Translations under genes and position numbers: made by a program
The notes under the pieces: model-generated
What the model was told of the DNA's origin: nothing
What the model saw: the letters and a program-made list of their open reading frames with translations, nothing else
Databases searched by the model: none
Assembly: GCA_002104905.1 (NCBI GenBank)
Contig: MCFE01000167.1
Coordinates: 82,156-146,155, forward strand
Length of the DNA stretch: 64,000 nucleotides
Source of the DNA: Basidiobolus meristosporus CBS 931.73
Lineage: Eukaryota > Basidiobolomycota > Basidiobolomycetes > Basidiobolales > Basidiobolaceae
Reading direction: 5' to 3'
Shown here: positions 1 to 11,502 of the stretch, one piece after another
Layout of the letters: each line of letters begins with the position of its first letter
Numbering within the stretch: the first letter of the stretch is position 1

Positions 1-974
1 ATGATCTTATTATAGCCGCCAATAACCTAGAAACATTGGAAGAGACTAAATCCAGCCTATCTAAGGAGTTCAAGATGTCCAATCTAGGAGAACTTAGTTA
101 CTACTTAGGGATTAAGTTCTCCATAGACAGAAGTACCCAGACTATTACCCTAAGTCAATCCAAGTATATTCAAGATATACTAAAGAAGTACAAAATGGAA
201 GACTGTAAACCGGCAGCTACCCCAATGGAGACAAACCTTAACTTGGTCAAAACTCAACCAAATCAAGAGAGCTTGGTGCCATCTGAAAGCCCTGACTTTC
301 CTTATCAATCTATGGTCGGCAGTCTGATGTATATCATGCTTGGAACACGTCCAGATATCTCATATTCAGTGGGAGTTGTCAGCCAACATAATCAGAATTA
401 TGGATCTGATCATATTGCAGCAGTTAAGCGGATTTTTAGATACCTAAAAGGAACTGCTGATATCTGCTTAAGATACACTTATAAGGATTCAGAACAGGAT
501 CTTGTGGGATACTCTGATGCTGATTGGGGACGAAATTTAGAAGACAGAAGATCCACCACAGGATACACCTTTCTTTACTGTAAAGGAGCCATTTCATGGA
601 ATTCAAGAAAACAACCAACCGTAGCACTTTCTACTACAGAGGCAGAGTATATGGCAGCCTGTGAAGCTACAAAAGAAGCAATGTGGTTAAGAAAGCTCTT
701 TACAGATTTAGGCCTATGTCAAAAAACGCCTATTACTTTATTTCAAGATAATCAAGGATGTATACAATTAGGTAGAAATCCAACTTTTCATGCTAGAACC
801 AAGCACATAGATATTAGACATCATTTCATACGTGAAGCTATAGAGAATAACTTAGTTAGCTTAGTTTACTGTCCTACAGATGAAATGATTGCAGACATAT
901 TTACCAAACCATTAGCTAGAGACAAGTTTGAATATTTTAGGTCAAAATTAGGACTAGTCAGTATGAACATTTAG
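1..974 (+). CDS. Ty1/copia retrotransposon Pol, C-terminal part (end of reverse transcriptase plus RNase H)
   Basis: The frame is open from base 3, so the gene enters from outside the window. The first residues, DLIIAANNLETLEE, correspond to the second Asp of the copia YVDD polymerase motif and what follows it. Next come the copia-typical LGELSYYLGI segment and an RNase H domain with its acidic residues in YSDADWGRNL, LSTTEAEYMAA and FQDNQGCIQL, then the HIDIRHHFIRE block and the usual C-terminus (DIFTKPLARDKF). The frame carries no stop until TAG at 972-974, so this part is undamaged. It is followed by a purine-rich tract and an LTR. RNase H removes the RNA strand during reverse transcription of the element. 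Gag, protease, integrase and most of RT lie beyond the left edge. Confidence 0.93.
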   Translation, partial: DLIIAANNLETLEETKSSLSKEFKMSNLGELSYYLGIKFSIDRSTQTITLSQSKYIQDILKKYKMEDCKPAATPMETNLNLVKTQPNQESLVPSESPDFPYQSMVGSLMYIMLGTRPDISYSVGVVSQHNQNYGSDHIAAVKRIFRYLKGTADICLRYTYKDSEQDLVGYSDADWGRNLEDRRSTTGYTFLYCKGAISWNSRKQPTVALSTTEAEYMAACEATKEAMWLRKLFTDLGLCQKTPITLFQDNQGCIQLGRNPTFHARTKHIDIRHHFIREAIENNLVSLVYCPTDEMIADIFTKPLARDKFEYFRSKLGLVSMNI

Positions 975-985
975 CTGAGTGGGAG

Positions 986-1335
986 TGTTGTAAAAATTCG
1001 TATTTTCCACCTAAATATTCACCTAACTTAGTCACTTAGATCATCACCTTCAAATCCTAGAGAATACTGACCAAATTCCTTGTCGGGATTTACTTAGAAT
1101 ATTTTCACCAAAATACCAGGTACCCAGAACATGAAAATTCTCAAAGTTGTCCAAACAGCCCCAAACTTTGCACACATGTTCTTGGGACCTTCCTTAACCT
1201 ATTCTATGTGTTTGTAATGCCAAGACCATGTAAAAGTATAAATACTACTTTTACATTCAATAAATCATTAAGTGAAAACTACATAATCTACTTGTTCTCC
1301 AAATCACTTCCAATATCTCCAAGACTCTTACAACA
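986..1335 (+). repeat. Copia 3' LTR
   Basis: This 350-bp segment starts TGTTGTAAAAATTCG and ends CTTACAACA, giving terminal TGTTG...CAACA inverted repeats. It sits just after the pol stop and the purine tract CTGAGTGGGAG, which is where the 3' LTR should be. The same sequence recurs in inverted orientation at 57310-57641, 57753-58098 and 58156-58504, and in decayed form near 1.6 and 51.7 kb, which confirms a repeated LTR family. Confidence 0.9.
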
Positions 1336-3193
1336 GTATGCAGGGTCAGAAAGTGAGAGAATTAGCAGAGAACCAATTAAAGCCACTTATTTATTGTTGT
1401 GATGAAAATTTTGACTACATCTTTTGTGAAATCTTGGGTGAAAATATTTCTCAACTGTCTTTGCATGGTGTTCTGATGGGATCAATACCTCTTAGTCACA
1501 GGTCTTTAATTTTGTGATGGCATTTTGACAGAATCATCACAATTATTTCTCATACAGTGATATTTTGGTGAAATATTGTAAGTAAATCTCAACAATAAAT
1601 TTGGTCATTATTCACTAAGATTTGTAGGTAATGATCTAGGTGGCTAAGTTTGATGAATATTTAGGTGGAATGCAAACTGCTACAGCATTATCTGACACCT
1701 GTTAATTAGGGCATTGACTAGTAAAAAGTATAATAAAGTGATTTTTCTGTGTATATGTAACTGAAGCTAAGGGGCAGCCTTCTACTACAAATCAATACCC
1801 TGCTGCCTGCTACACAATTGAAAGTTTTGCATATTAAAGCGTTTGACACCCTCTGGCACTGCATGGCCCCTTTAGCTTAATCCAATGCAACAAGTCTATT
1901 GCTTACTACATTTGCAACATACATAAAGTTGATGGTCTGAGATCTCAAAAAGCTCTTGGTAGAGACTGGGCAACTTTGAATTTCTCTACTATTATTGAGA
2001 GCTCCAATGTCCCAGGAAAACTAATTCATCATCAAAAGTGGCAGCTTTGTAATATAGGAAATGTTCCACGTTGGAACTCCTATACCTGTGAGCCAGGATA
2101 ATGATGGGTGTTGACTGTAACACATATACTGAGTCTAATGAGCTAGCATACAATATTTGATATCAAACTAACAAAGATCCAGCTTGCAGTAAAATCTGCT
2201 GGTGCCACTGTGCAGTGAAATACAAATATATTCTCCAAGTACCTCATATGCTATAGATTAGAGCATCTGACAAGTGACACAGTCTAGCTGAATAATTGCA
2301 AATACGCTATTAAAGGTCTCTATTTCCCAATCAGAAATTCTGAAGTCAAATACAAAAGTGAGTTATATACAAACAAGATTCGCTATGGCAAAGTTGAGCA
2401 GTTTATCGGGACCAAAAACTCTTAGGTGACCTGTGTCTCAATAAAGAATTGGCAGGACATCACTCAGGTCATAGTGGTAGTCAGAAGTACTACTGACCTG
2501 CTTATCAAGAAACACAAATGTGATGTAAAGCTAAGGGCGAAATTTATCTTATATTAAGATTCTCCATAACTGATAATCCTCTTTATTGATTAAGTAAGAT
2601 TTACTAAGGTTTGTCAAAGGGACTTCACGTGATAATGTTTTGACCGATCATTTACCTCAAGACAGCCAACTTACACTATGTAAGTATTGGTATATGAGCG
2701 TTGCCGCCAGTTAAGCTTTGGAAGGACGAAGGATCCTAAAACCGGTCGTTTAAAGGCCCAATAATCGGGAATTTTCGCGAAAGATGATTTCGTTCATATC
2801 GAGGGATGGTAGTTAATCCCGAACAGATATTCATCTAACATGAAGACGTCTCGAAGGACTTTTGAATTTAATCGGAAAACTTTTTCCCCGCAAATCCTCG
2901 ATTATTTTAACGCGTCTGCAGTAACAATATCCATCATTACAGTCCATAGCTATCTAAACAGCCAGTAGCAGAAATCGGGAAGTTGCTTAGGAGTATGCTT
3001 AGCTGAGGCTTCAATCAGGCAACATTAACGATAAATTTGGAGTCACTAAATTGAGTGTTCATCTGATCTGACAAATCGCTAGATGAATACTTGTAGTAGT
3101 CAAAAAGGCAATATGGTAACGAAAGTATTCCTCATACGTCTACTCTGTCCACGATCAGCTCCACCCTCCTTTACCACCCAAATTGTGTGAAGA
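1336..3193. other. Gene-free stretch downstream of the copia element
   Basis: No coding region can be supported here; reading frames are short and match no family I know. The only recognisable feature is a decayed, inverted LTR fragment at about 1555-1676. The last part precedes VPS23 and should contain its promoter, but no clear core element is visible. Confidence 0.6.
1555..1676 (-). repeat. Decayed copia LTR fragment, inverted
   Basis: The stretch running from GTGATATTTTGGTGAAATATT to GAATATTTAGGTGGAAT parallels the inner end of the inverted LTRs at 58 kb. Shared pieces occur in order: GTAAGTAAATC, AATTTGGTCA, TAATGATCTA and TGAATATTTAGGTGGAA. It has many substitutions and lacks the other half of the LTR. 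It lies about 220 bp from the intact LTR in opposite orientation, so it is a separate, older insertion. Confidence 0.7.
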
Positions 3194-4886
3194 ATGGACT
3201 TAACTGCCACTCAGAATTGGCTACGACAAGTATTAGCATCAGTAAGAGCTCGGTACACATATACTGTATAATCTCTATTCCTAAATACTTCGCTCTTCAA
3301 CAGTATGCTCAGCAAGATCGAGTCTCCCGCGATGTGGAGGCTACATTAAGGAATTTCCCTACGTTAGCACCCAAGATGGACAGATATAGTAAGTGAATGG
3401 TTTTCAGAGCACCCACACTTAAAAGCCTTGCTTAAATCTACTCCTGAACCTGATGATTTATTCAAAATTGCCAACTGACTCATTTCTTGTTTCATTTTTC
3501 GAGTGCAGCCACGGATGATGGCCACACTCAGATAATGCTTTGTCTTCATGGCACTGTTCCTATATCGTTTAGATCTAGCACTTACCACATTCCAGTTGCA
3601 ATCTGGTTTCCGGTAAACTACCCATTAAGCCCGCCTATATCGTTTGTCACGCCTACGTCACAGATGCTTGTTCGACCCAGTAAGTTTGTAGATGTGAGTG
3701 GTAAGATTTACCACCCTTACCTAGCATACTGGGATACACGAAATGAGGTGAGGTTTTTAGTGATGATGCTTCCACAAGCCCTGTTGACCTAAACTTCCCC
3801 CGGATGAGCAGAAGAAGAGCACCACCACTGAACTGGTGGCCATTATGCAACAAATCTTTAGCATCGAGCCCCCTGTCTACCAGAAACCCGACACAAGTTT
3901 ACAGCCACAAAACCCCTCATCGAGTCCTTCCACTACGCAGCATCGGGTGTTGAACCCCATCAATTCCCCAGTCACCAGTGCAGTAAGCTCTGGCACTTCA
4001 TCTCCTACACTACAGAGTACATCAATTCTTGGCAACCCCGTCCTAAATCAAGCTAATGGCTTTAGAGCCTATACGCGCTCACCAATCCCAGCAGAGGTGA
4101 GACGTTGCATTCGCGTATGAACGGCACTGCAATGGATCGTGATGTATTTACCATACCATACTATTAGGCCTCACAATCAGAGCCGTTGCCACCAGCGCTC
4201 CCCACGAAACCCGAGAAGGTGATTTCCCTGCGAAATGCAGTGAATGAGAAATTGGCCTCAAGGCTGCAGCACTTCAACAAGCAAATGGCCGGAGAGATGG
4301 ACGCCTTGCTCATGGCAAACAAGGGGCTAAACCAAGGGACCGAAATCATCGCGAACGAACGCAAACGTCTGGAGGAGATTGAGGTGAGTCACCTCGCCAC
4401 CCGTGCCGTGACCCCTACTAAACCATCACCCAACAGGATCAACTTCGTACCAACATTGCAATCCTGTCGGAAAAGAACAAGGAGCTCACCGACCAGCTGG
4501 AGCAGATTCACAACGAACCCGATGTGGATGTGGATACGTTGATATGTGGCATCAGCGACGACGATTCCCAGTAAGCAAACTCCCTCTGTCTTGCGACGCT
4601 TTTCCCCCATGCTAATGCACGTGAACCTTCAAGGCTCTTTGAACTTGTGGCTGACGAGAATGCCATCGAAGACGTGATCTACTATTTAGGAAAAGCGCTG
4701 AACTCTGAAAGAATCGACCTCGGTACATATATGAAGGCAAGTCCAATCACCCCCGAGGCCACACAGGTCCGCAGTCACTAACCAGGCTCTTCACAGCATG
4801 TGCGTACAATTGCCAGAGAGCAGTTCATGCGGCGCGCTCTCATAAAAAAGATCCGTGATACAAAAATCTCCTCACGACACCTTTAA
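3194..4886 (+). CDS. VPS23: ESCRT-I subunit Vps23/TSG101 (UEV domain, coiled coil, steadiness box)
   Basis: Ubiquitin-binding subunit of ESCRT-I, which sorts ubiquitinated membrane cargo into multivesicular endosomes. I infer eight exons: 3194-3241, 3304-3388, 3509-3747, 3812-4096, 4168-4383, 4437-4570, 4634-4736 and 4797-4886, giving 399 residues, close to human TSG101. Exons 1-4 encode a UEV domain. It has the RYTTDDGHTQ strand, the CLHGTVPI and YHIPVAIWFP segments, PPISFVTPTS and GKIYHPYL, and like other UEVs it lacks the catalytic Cys of ubiquitin-conjugating enzymes. A Pro/Ser/Thr-rich linker follows, then a coiled coil (KLASRLQHFNKQMAGEMDAL to KNKELTDQLEQI) and the steadiness box (LFELVADENAIEDVIYYLGKAL, shown here only as the family match, then HVRTIAREQFMRRALI). 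The intron at 4737-4796 starts GCAAGT, a GC-AG intron. The ATG at 3194 is the only one giving the WLRQVL helix that opens UEV domains. Confidence 0.93.
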
Positions 4887-7800
4887 TAGCCTCCGCCTCA
4901 CCCATCCCACCCCACCCCACCTCTCCCATATCATTCATCATACTACGATTACAGAATGATAGCCCAAACCACCTTCCAGAAGCTCATCAAGATTTCAATA
5001 GGCCACCGAGTTCAATAAAACCTCCTTTTGTTTCCATCGATACCCAGCACGGTCGATAGCATCCATTGAGGTTTTTCTAAGCCAACGCCGGCAAGTCGAA
5101 GCCTTGGTGTAGGAGTTGGTCCAGTCAACAAGCGCTCGATGAAGGAGCCTTAAGAAATGCAGCGGTGCCCAAGGCCGCTAGGCTCGGGCTTTATCCATGA
5201 GCCACGGCAAGTGTTGGGTATACAAATAGTGATATTCTGCATGTGTGTTTGCTGGGGAGCGGGTGAGAGCAAGAGATTACATCATCTCCGTTGTTAATGA
5301 GAATTGGCGTGGGTAAGGCAATAGATGCTCAACCTCGCCCAATTAAATCCCGTCATCTTATCGTTCAGGCGAACTGCTCAGACTAGATACGCAACGGGTA
5401 TGCAGCAAGAGATTGAAGCGATCGCAATAGGCCTACCACCATCGTGGTGGCTGAGAAGATCAACAGTTGGGACAGCATCCAATCGACGACCAGAGTGGAA
5501 CGATGGAATCGAGGTCCGGTGCTGGGTAGCGTATCGAATCAGCATCGATGAAGAGCATTTGTGAACAGCGGCATAGGGATCCACTGCCATGGCCATTGGC
5601 CAGAGGAACCCCTCATCCGTGTGCAACGTAGATGTTGTTGGTGACATCCATTGTGGGCCTGTCACATCAAGTATCTTACAGCAACCTCATGATACTTCCT
5701 TTTTACCAACAGATGGATCAGTCTCAGCCATACCTCGCATGCCAGGCTTGGCGGGTAGATTCCCGTTGCACCAGATTCGCGGTCTCCTCTTCCCACCGCA
5801 GGATTGATCATCTTTTCCGCATCAAAGCAACCGACCCCACGATACCGAAGCATATGGGCTGATTGTTCATCTTTCTAAGCCTATTCGGACTGCGAGTTCC
5901 TGGTAACGCGAGTCTGCATGATACAGAACGGATCACTCGGACAACCCGTGGCCAGACTGACCATCAGCCAGGTGGAACCGAATGCTACCTGCAATGGCTA
6001 AATTTCAGACATGACTCCTTCGCCATCAGACAGAAGCGCTTCCAATCTTCGTGGATATAGAAGCGGAAGCTGGATTCGGATTCGGATTTGGATCTCGAGA
6101 GGGACCAACTCAATGTGGAATGTGAATCATCCTGAGCACCTTTTGGATCTCCCGCAAGTAACCTCCGATTGGCTTCACTGGGTATCGTCTCGCCACCCTG
6201 CTGTAAACCTGTTTCACTGCCTAATCCATGAGCTTTCCGGACTAGCGTCGATGCGGGTGGAGTTTTGGCAGCAATCAAGCTGCCCATTTGGAACTCCTCG
6301 GCACCACCAGTACTTTCGGCGTTGGGTGAGATACGTTTCAGCGATTTTCAACAACCGCCTGCACCAAACAAACCCCTAAATGAATTTTGGATTGGGCGAG
6401 TAACATCCCAGCGAGTGGCATAAGAATAGGACTGTCGCGAGCCGTGGGCCAATGGGAGCGGGCAAGGGATGCATGCATCATGGATTAGTACCCCATCTAC
6501 TTGAATAAGCAACTTGCCACCGTTGATTGCCCATCGCCTGGATGATGGAGCGGTATGAGGTTTACTGTGGGCCAGCTGATGGGCATGTGTCGCCGCTGAC
6601 CCAGGGATGCTGGTTCCGCGGCGATGACACTATACAGTTGTCATATCGTGCCAGACACTGGCCTAGGATCTCGAGGTGCTACGTAGCACCAACTACGAGA
6701 TTGACGGTGAGCCGCAAGGCTTGCCTTGCGTCGAACCTGCTCCCTGCAGCTACAGTCCAGAGACTGGCTCTACCAGGACAGGGATTATCGGCCAATGAGC
6801 ATGCCGGCAGATGAAGGGGGCTTTGATTCATCGCTTTCGTGGGTGCCAAACATCGCATGCTCTCTGGAATCCACTTGCCATTTTGGACCGCTCGCCTGGC
6901 CCTATCAGCGCAAGCGAGTTTGGTGTATGAATGGCTGTTGGAAAGGTAGCATTCATGTGGACACCCATCGCGGCCAACGTCTCTGTTATCGCAGATGGGC
7001 CGGCGAGTGGCTGGAGTCGACCTCAGCTGTTTTGGGTGGTCAGATCAGTGAAACCGGCGTGAACAACTGGCACATCGCTGCCATCATCTACCAACTTCGA
7101 GTCCGGTAATTCTCCAGCTGGTTGATGATGGACATGATATGGCATTGATTACCAGCGTCAAGGGAGTAAGACGTGCTCAGGAAGGTGCTCAATATCATTG
7201 GACGAGATCCTTTGACACCAGTGGGCGATCCCACCCCACATGTTGAGAGCCCCGTGCATTTTTTCACACATATGCCCAGGATCATTCAATCACCGATTTC
7301 AGCCAGAGTCCCTTGCCATGAATAGAAAGCCGTCAGGGAAATCAGGCTAATTGTTGGCCAAGAATAGGCTGACAAATTGCTGCGTGATGTCAACTGGGCG
7401 GTGGCCGGATTGAAAGGAGCCAACTTTGGATCCACTCCAGTTTGGATCTTTCGCCTCAAGTGGGTTGCCCAAGTGCTCTGTGCGAAAGGTGACTGGTGGA
7501 ATCTGCAGCCATGATTTGGGATAGATTGCCACGATCGATGAGTAATGCGCTACCGTGGCCGGTACTTTACCGCCTTGGTAGCTTGTAAGCGCTATCTATC
7601 GATCACACATTTGACAACCAACGTGAGTTGTCAGAATATCGTCACCCGGAGACGATTGGTACAGGTCGCGCTTTCAGGATGATGGGATGAGACCCGTGTG
7701 ATTCGACAGCGTGCCCGCCGGTGCGACACCCACGACGCCGGCCATTCACACCTACACCAGACCAATGGAGCGTTGCTCAACCGATCCCCTGGCCCGTCAC

Positions 7801-8942
7801 AGAAGCTGGGCGGGATGCACTCAGCGCACCACCCGCGCAGCGCTCCGCATATCCATCTATGTGACACCGTTCTACAGGCAAGGTTGCGGCGCATCTGATC
7901 AGTCCTACCTCCCCGGCAAAAGAGTGACTGTTTGAGACCACCGGTGGTAGATCGCGTAGATTATGGCTTGATGGAAGGCGTATCTCCCAGCGCAATCCGC
8001 GACCCCCAGGATTGGATCCAACCAGGCTGGATCCGAACCGAACCCTATTCGACTCCGGCCTGGTGTTTCGAAAGAGAATATCAGCCAAATCAGGTGAACG
8101 GGGACATATCCGGTGGATTGAAAAAGAAAAACGTTTCACGTCCCGGTAGACGCAATATATTTTCAAGCGCCTTGATTGAATCTCGATCACCGGCGGTGAG
8201 AAGATTTTGCAAGAACGTGTCATCCAGCAGAGTGACCAGCTGAACCTGGCCACTTCACTGTTCTTGAGCTTAACCGATTTAACTGACACGGGAGTGAGAC
8301 ACCGTGTGAAGCACACCGGGGACGCAAGAGCAATGACAACCACGATGCTGAATCACATTCGAGACTGCCCTTGTCTTTTGGAAAGTATAAGCTGGATCTT
8401 CGATATGTTATTTCAATCGTTCTATTGAGTTGGATGAAATTGGCAGCCTACGGGCCAATCGTCTGGCGCGTTCCAACTTGGATTATCTCTGTCCAAACGG
8501 ATCCAGCCAGTCTAGACGTTCCATTCTTGCAGTCACTTGACAAAAGAACAATGTGTGCTGATGACGCACCTATTGGGACAACTGGGTTGCCATTTTAGTG
8601 CAAGCCGTGATAGGATACCGTTTTGGAGCAGGATGATTGTGGATCGAGTTACCATTCATCTGTGGGCTCGAACAAAGGGTATGTTTCGAGCGATGGCGAG
8701 TTGCGAATCCTTTCGTATGGCGATTCATGTGGAATCGGCAGTCTCCCAGCAGCACCGCCAGAGGCACGCACCTGTGGTCTTCCGCTTCGTCCGGTTCTTG
8801 CTTGCGGATCGCGCGGCCCCGATGGCACTCACCACTGGTCAGCGGCGTGCATGACTAGAGCTGCAAGGGCTACAGGGCGAGCCAAGTTGGCCAACACCTG
8901 TATCTGAGTGGATCCACCCGTTAAGGCGAAGAAAAATCTTGG

Positions 8943-8952
8943 CTAAAAATAA
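8943..8952 (+). promoter_or_regulatory. MEF2/Rlm1-type MADS-box site
   Basis: CTAAAAATAA fits the MEF2-class consensus YTAWWWWTAR exactly. It lies inside a small imperfect palindrome (GGCTAAAAATAAGCC), about 480 bp upstream of the homeobox start codon. An identical ten-mer lies exactly 120 bp downstream. Binding by a fungal Rlm1-like factor is inference. Confidence 0.35.
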
Positions 8953-9062
8953 GCCGAAACTCGTGATTGAGTGGTTTGATTCGAGGGTGCGTGAACGGGA
9001 TGGAATTGATTTTGAATTGTTACCCAGTCCCAAAGGCCATAGCTGAAAATCATCATCAAAAC

Positions 9063-9072
9063 CTAAAAATAA
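9063..9072 (+). promoter_or_regulatory. Second MEF2/Rlm1-type MADS-box site
   Basis: This is an identical CTAAAAATAA core, again in a short palindromic setting (CCTAAAAATAAGG), about 355 bp upstream of the homeobox ATG. The pair, their 120-bp spacing and their shared palindromic flanks are what make a regulatory reading reasonable. Confidence 0.35.
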
Positions 9073-9426
9073 GGCCAAATGGGTTCGATGGGTTCGATTT
9101 GGTACGAAACCTCCAATGGTGAGTGACGTTGGATCTTGCATCTGGGACATCATAAACCTTTATAAGGGCAGCGGCTTCCAGACTGGTGATGGTCACTTCT
9201 GCCTTGATAATTCATCAGTCTCCTCCTAGCCTCTTGATAGATCATCCCACTTGGCTACCATTTTGTTGTCACACTCCTGGAGCTTGTTCTCTGCTTGTCC
9301 ACCGTGCTGAATTGTTATACCCGAGGCTTCTCCAACCTGTGGAGACTCGCATATACCCACTTTATTTAGCTCGCCATCTGTTCATATAATACCCTGAACG
9401 AATACCTTGTCTTAGATATACTTACA

Positions 9427-10738
9427 ATGATCAAAACCGAGGACTATTTGGTTGATGATCTCAACATGGAGCCTGAGTCTCCAACCGCCGCGGAGGGCAA
9501 AGAGGTTAAACGAAGAAATAGATTGAATCCTCGACAGGTCAATCGTTTGATGCAGGTATTTGAGCAAACAGCCAAACCCAAGGCGGACATCCGCCACAAG
9601 TTGGCAGAGGAGCTTGGGATGCACCCTCGTGCTGTACAGATCTGGTTCCAGAATAGAAGACAGAAGTTGAAGAAGGAGAGCCTGGAGGCCACCTCTGCGG
9701 AATCGAAATTCCCGATTGACCAGGCGAAGTTGACGCTGTGTGACGCCAAGCAGGTTTATTCTCACCCCCAGGACGCCTATTTTGGCCTTCCGTTCAGCAA
9801 CTTTCCCCAATTGGTGAAGCCAGGCATTGCCAACGGTCCATCCAGTGGATTTCAGACTCCTCCAACCAACGTTGCTCTTCTCTCGGGGCTAGGGTTAGTT
9901 TCGAATCAGGGATCTATCCACTCCTCAGCTACCCCTTTATCCTTATCCCACACCGGTAAAACTGCAGTTTTTCTTTCCTGACACCCACACATAGTCGGCT
10001 AATCTTCGGCCAAACTTTCTAGATTACCAAGACACCGTACAACCGTTGGACAGCGGAGTCCACAACTCCTTGACTTTGCTACAGGGATGCGATTCTCTTC
10101 CGGTGCAGCAAGATGTCTCATTCTCAAATCTATTCAACTCGAATGAATTGGAGTTGATGCTTGATGGGTCGCCCCCCTCCGGTACCTCTATTTCAGCCAC
10201 ATCCAGTGAAGCCAACTGCCCCGACCAGTTGGTCGATATGGGCTCTACCATCAATAATGGCTCCCCTTTCATGTACGCTGTGTTGGATTCGTTTGGTTTG
10301 GATCTGTCCACCCAGATTGGAATGCTACAACGGCAGCAGTCCTTCCCCCAGAACTACCCGGCCAAACGAAAAGCCTACTCCTGGCAGGATCTATGCCAGA
10401 TGGTTCCTCCGTCGCAAGAGCTGGATCCTGTGTCCAGCACGCTAAGTATCAATCGGACGAAACTTCCCAACATCAAGCGGAACGCATCAGACGCAGGCTA
10501 TAGCCTAAGCCAGTACCCAGTAATTATGCCCAACGGGTTGGATCAGGGCCAGAGCAGAGCCATGAACGCACGATCACATAGCGACCCGTTTGCTGTGGAA
10601 TCCTACCGAGAAGCAAAAAGACTAAAGCTGTTCAACGAAAACCGGGGCAACGGCAACCCTCTTTCTTCGGTCCTAACAATGGACCAAGAAAGCTCCAGCA
10701 CCGCAGGCGGGCTCAGCAATATGCTTGCCTACCTGTAG
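9427..10738 (+). CDS. Homeodomain transcription factor
   Basis: DNA-binding regulator acting in the nucleus; its targets are unknown. Two exons (9427-9955 and 10023-10738) give 414 residues. The intron is a standard GT-AG of 67 nt, and without it the frame stops soon after. Residues 28-83 form a non-TALE homeodomain of normal length: KRRNRLNPRQ at the N-terminal arm, helix 2 ending at the turn GMHPRAV, and a recognition helix with WFQNRR at 73-78. Invariant Trp, Phe, Asn and Arg are all present. The remaining 330 residues are Ser/Pro/Asn-rich and low in recognisable structure, as is usual for fungal homeobox proteins. Two MEF2-like motifs lie upstream. The gene belongs to the broad fungal class near Yox1/Pah1-type factors, but orthology cannot be assigned from the homeodomain alone. 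Confidence 0.88.
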
Positions 10739-11502
10739 ATGGTTTTTGAAGGCAGTCCCAGGCTGTGGGTGGTATCGTATTTAAATGTGCTCCTTCTTGT
10801 GGAATTTTTTGTTGGCATTTTGCGTATATATATTACTAGTATTGTTTCCTAAACCCGTACAATATTTAATAATGGTCGCTTGATTGTTTACCACAGTAGC
10901 GATGGCAATTCCATCGTACATTTGACCTATCCGTGATAACAACTGGTACAATTTTGTGTATTTCCTGATCAATGTTAGAACTTCGAACAATCGAAATGAT
11001 TATTTAACTCTATAAATACTATGTAACAAACACCTCGGTTGCGGTTTTTTCGTTGCGAGGCGCGGGGAGAGGGAGTAGCGAACGTTCGTAGCCCCATCGT
11101 CAACTGCTCTAACCTGTATTGCGGTTGAAACATCTGGTGTAGGGTATGATGTAGTAGGGATAAACCTCATCGATAAATAGTCATTGCGGCGAAATACCAA
11201 CAGGAATGGAGGGTTCTTCACTCTGGGATCTTGCCCATCGTTGCCAAGTCTGCCATTGCTTTGGTCCGAGTGAAGCGTGTGGACATGCCACGCTATGATA
11301 GTAACTAGAGACAAAAATTACTAACTATCGAGAAACATCCCTCCCTGGGTCTTTCGGTATACTCCTCATACATTGGTGAGTAATGGTTCTGGATCTGGGT
11401 GATTAGATGCCAGCACGCTCAATCAGACTAAGCACCGCACAGCTTCTTGCAGAGATGGTGCACAATCCTGACAACGTCTAAGTTATGTTTATTTGCTCAA
11501 GA
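10739..11502. other. Intergenic region between convergent homeobox and DGAT2 genes
   Basis: The genes on either side point toward this 0.76-kb gap, so it should hold two 3' UTRs. I see no conserved frame, RNA gene or repeat in it. Confidence 0.6.

Larger units (their letters stand above)
4887..9426. other. 4.5-kb GC-richer stretch with no recognisable gene
   Basis: Many short frames occur on both strands, the longest 188 codons at 7777-8343 on the minus strand. None shows a family motif and none joins its neighbours through plausible splice sites. To the eye the base composition is richer in G and C than the AT-rich intergenic DNA further right, and restriction-type words such as GGATCC recur. 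It may be a large, badly decayed coding region. The right end is the upstream region of the homeobox gene: two MEF2-like sites at 8943 and 9063 and a possible TATA motif (TTTATAAG) near 9159. Confidence 0.4.

Noticed and set aside
4568-4573. Apparent end of Vps23 at DDDSQ-TAA.
   Set aside because: GTAAGC here is a splice donor, and the following exon supplies the conserved steadiness box in frame.
7777-8343. A 188-codon minus-strand frame in the GC-richer block.
   Set aside because: It has no recognisable domain, is Arg/Ser/Pro-rich as expected of a chance frame in GC-rich DNA, and joins no neighbouring exon.
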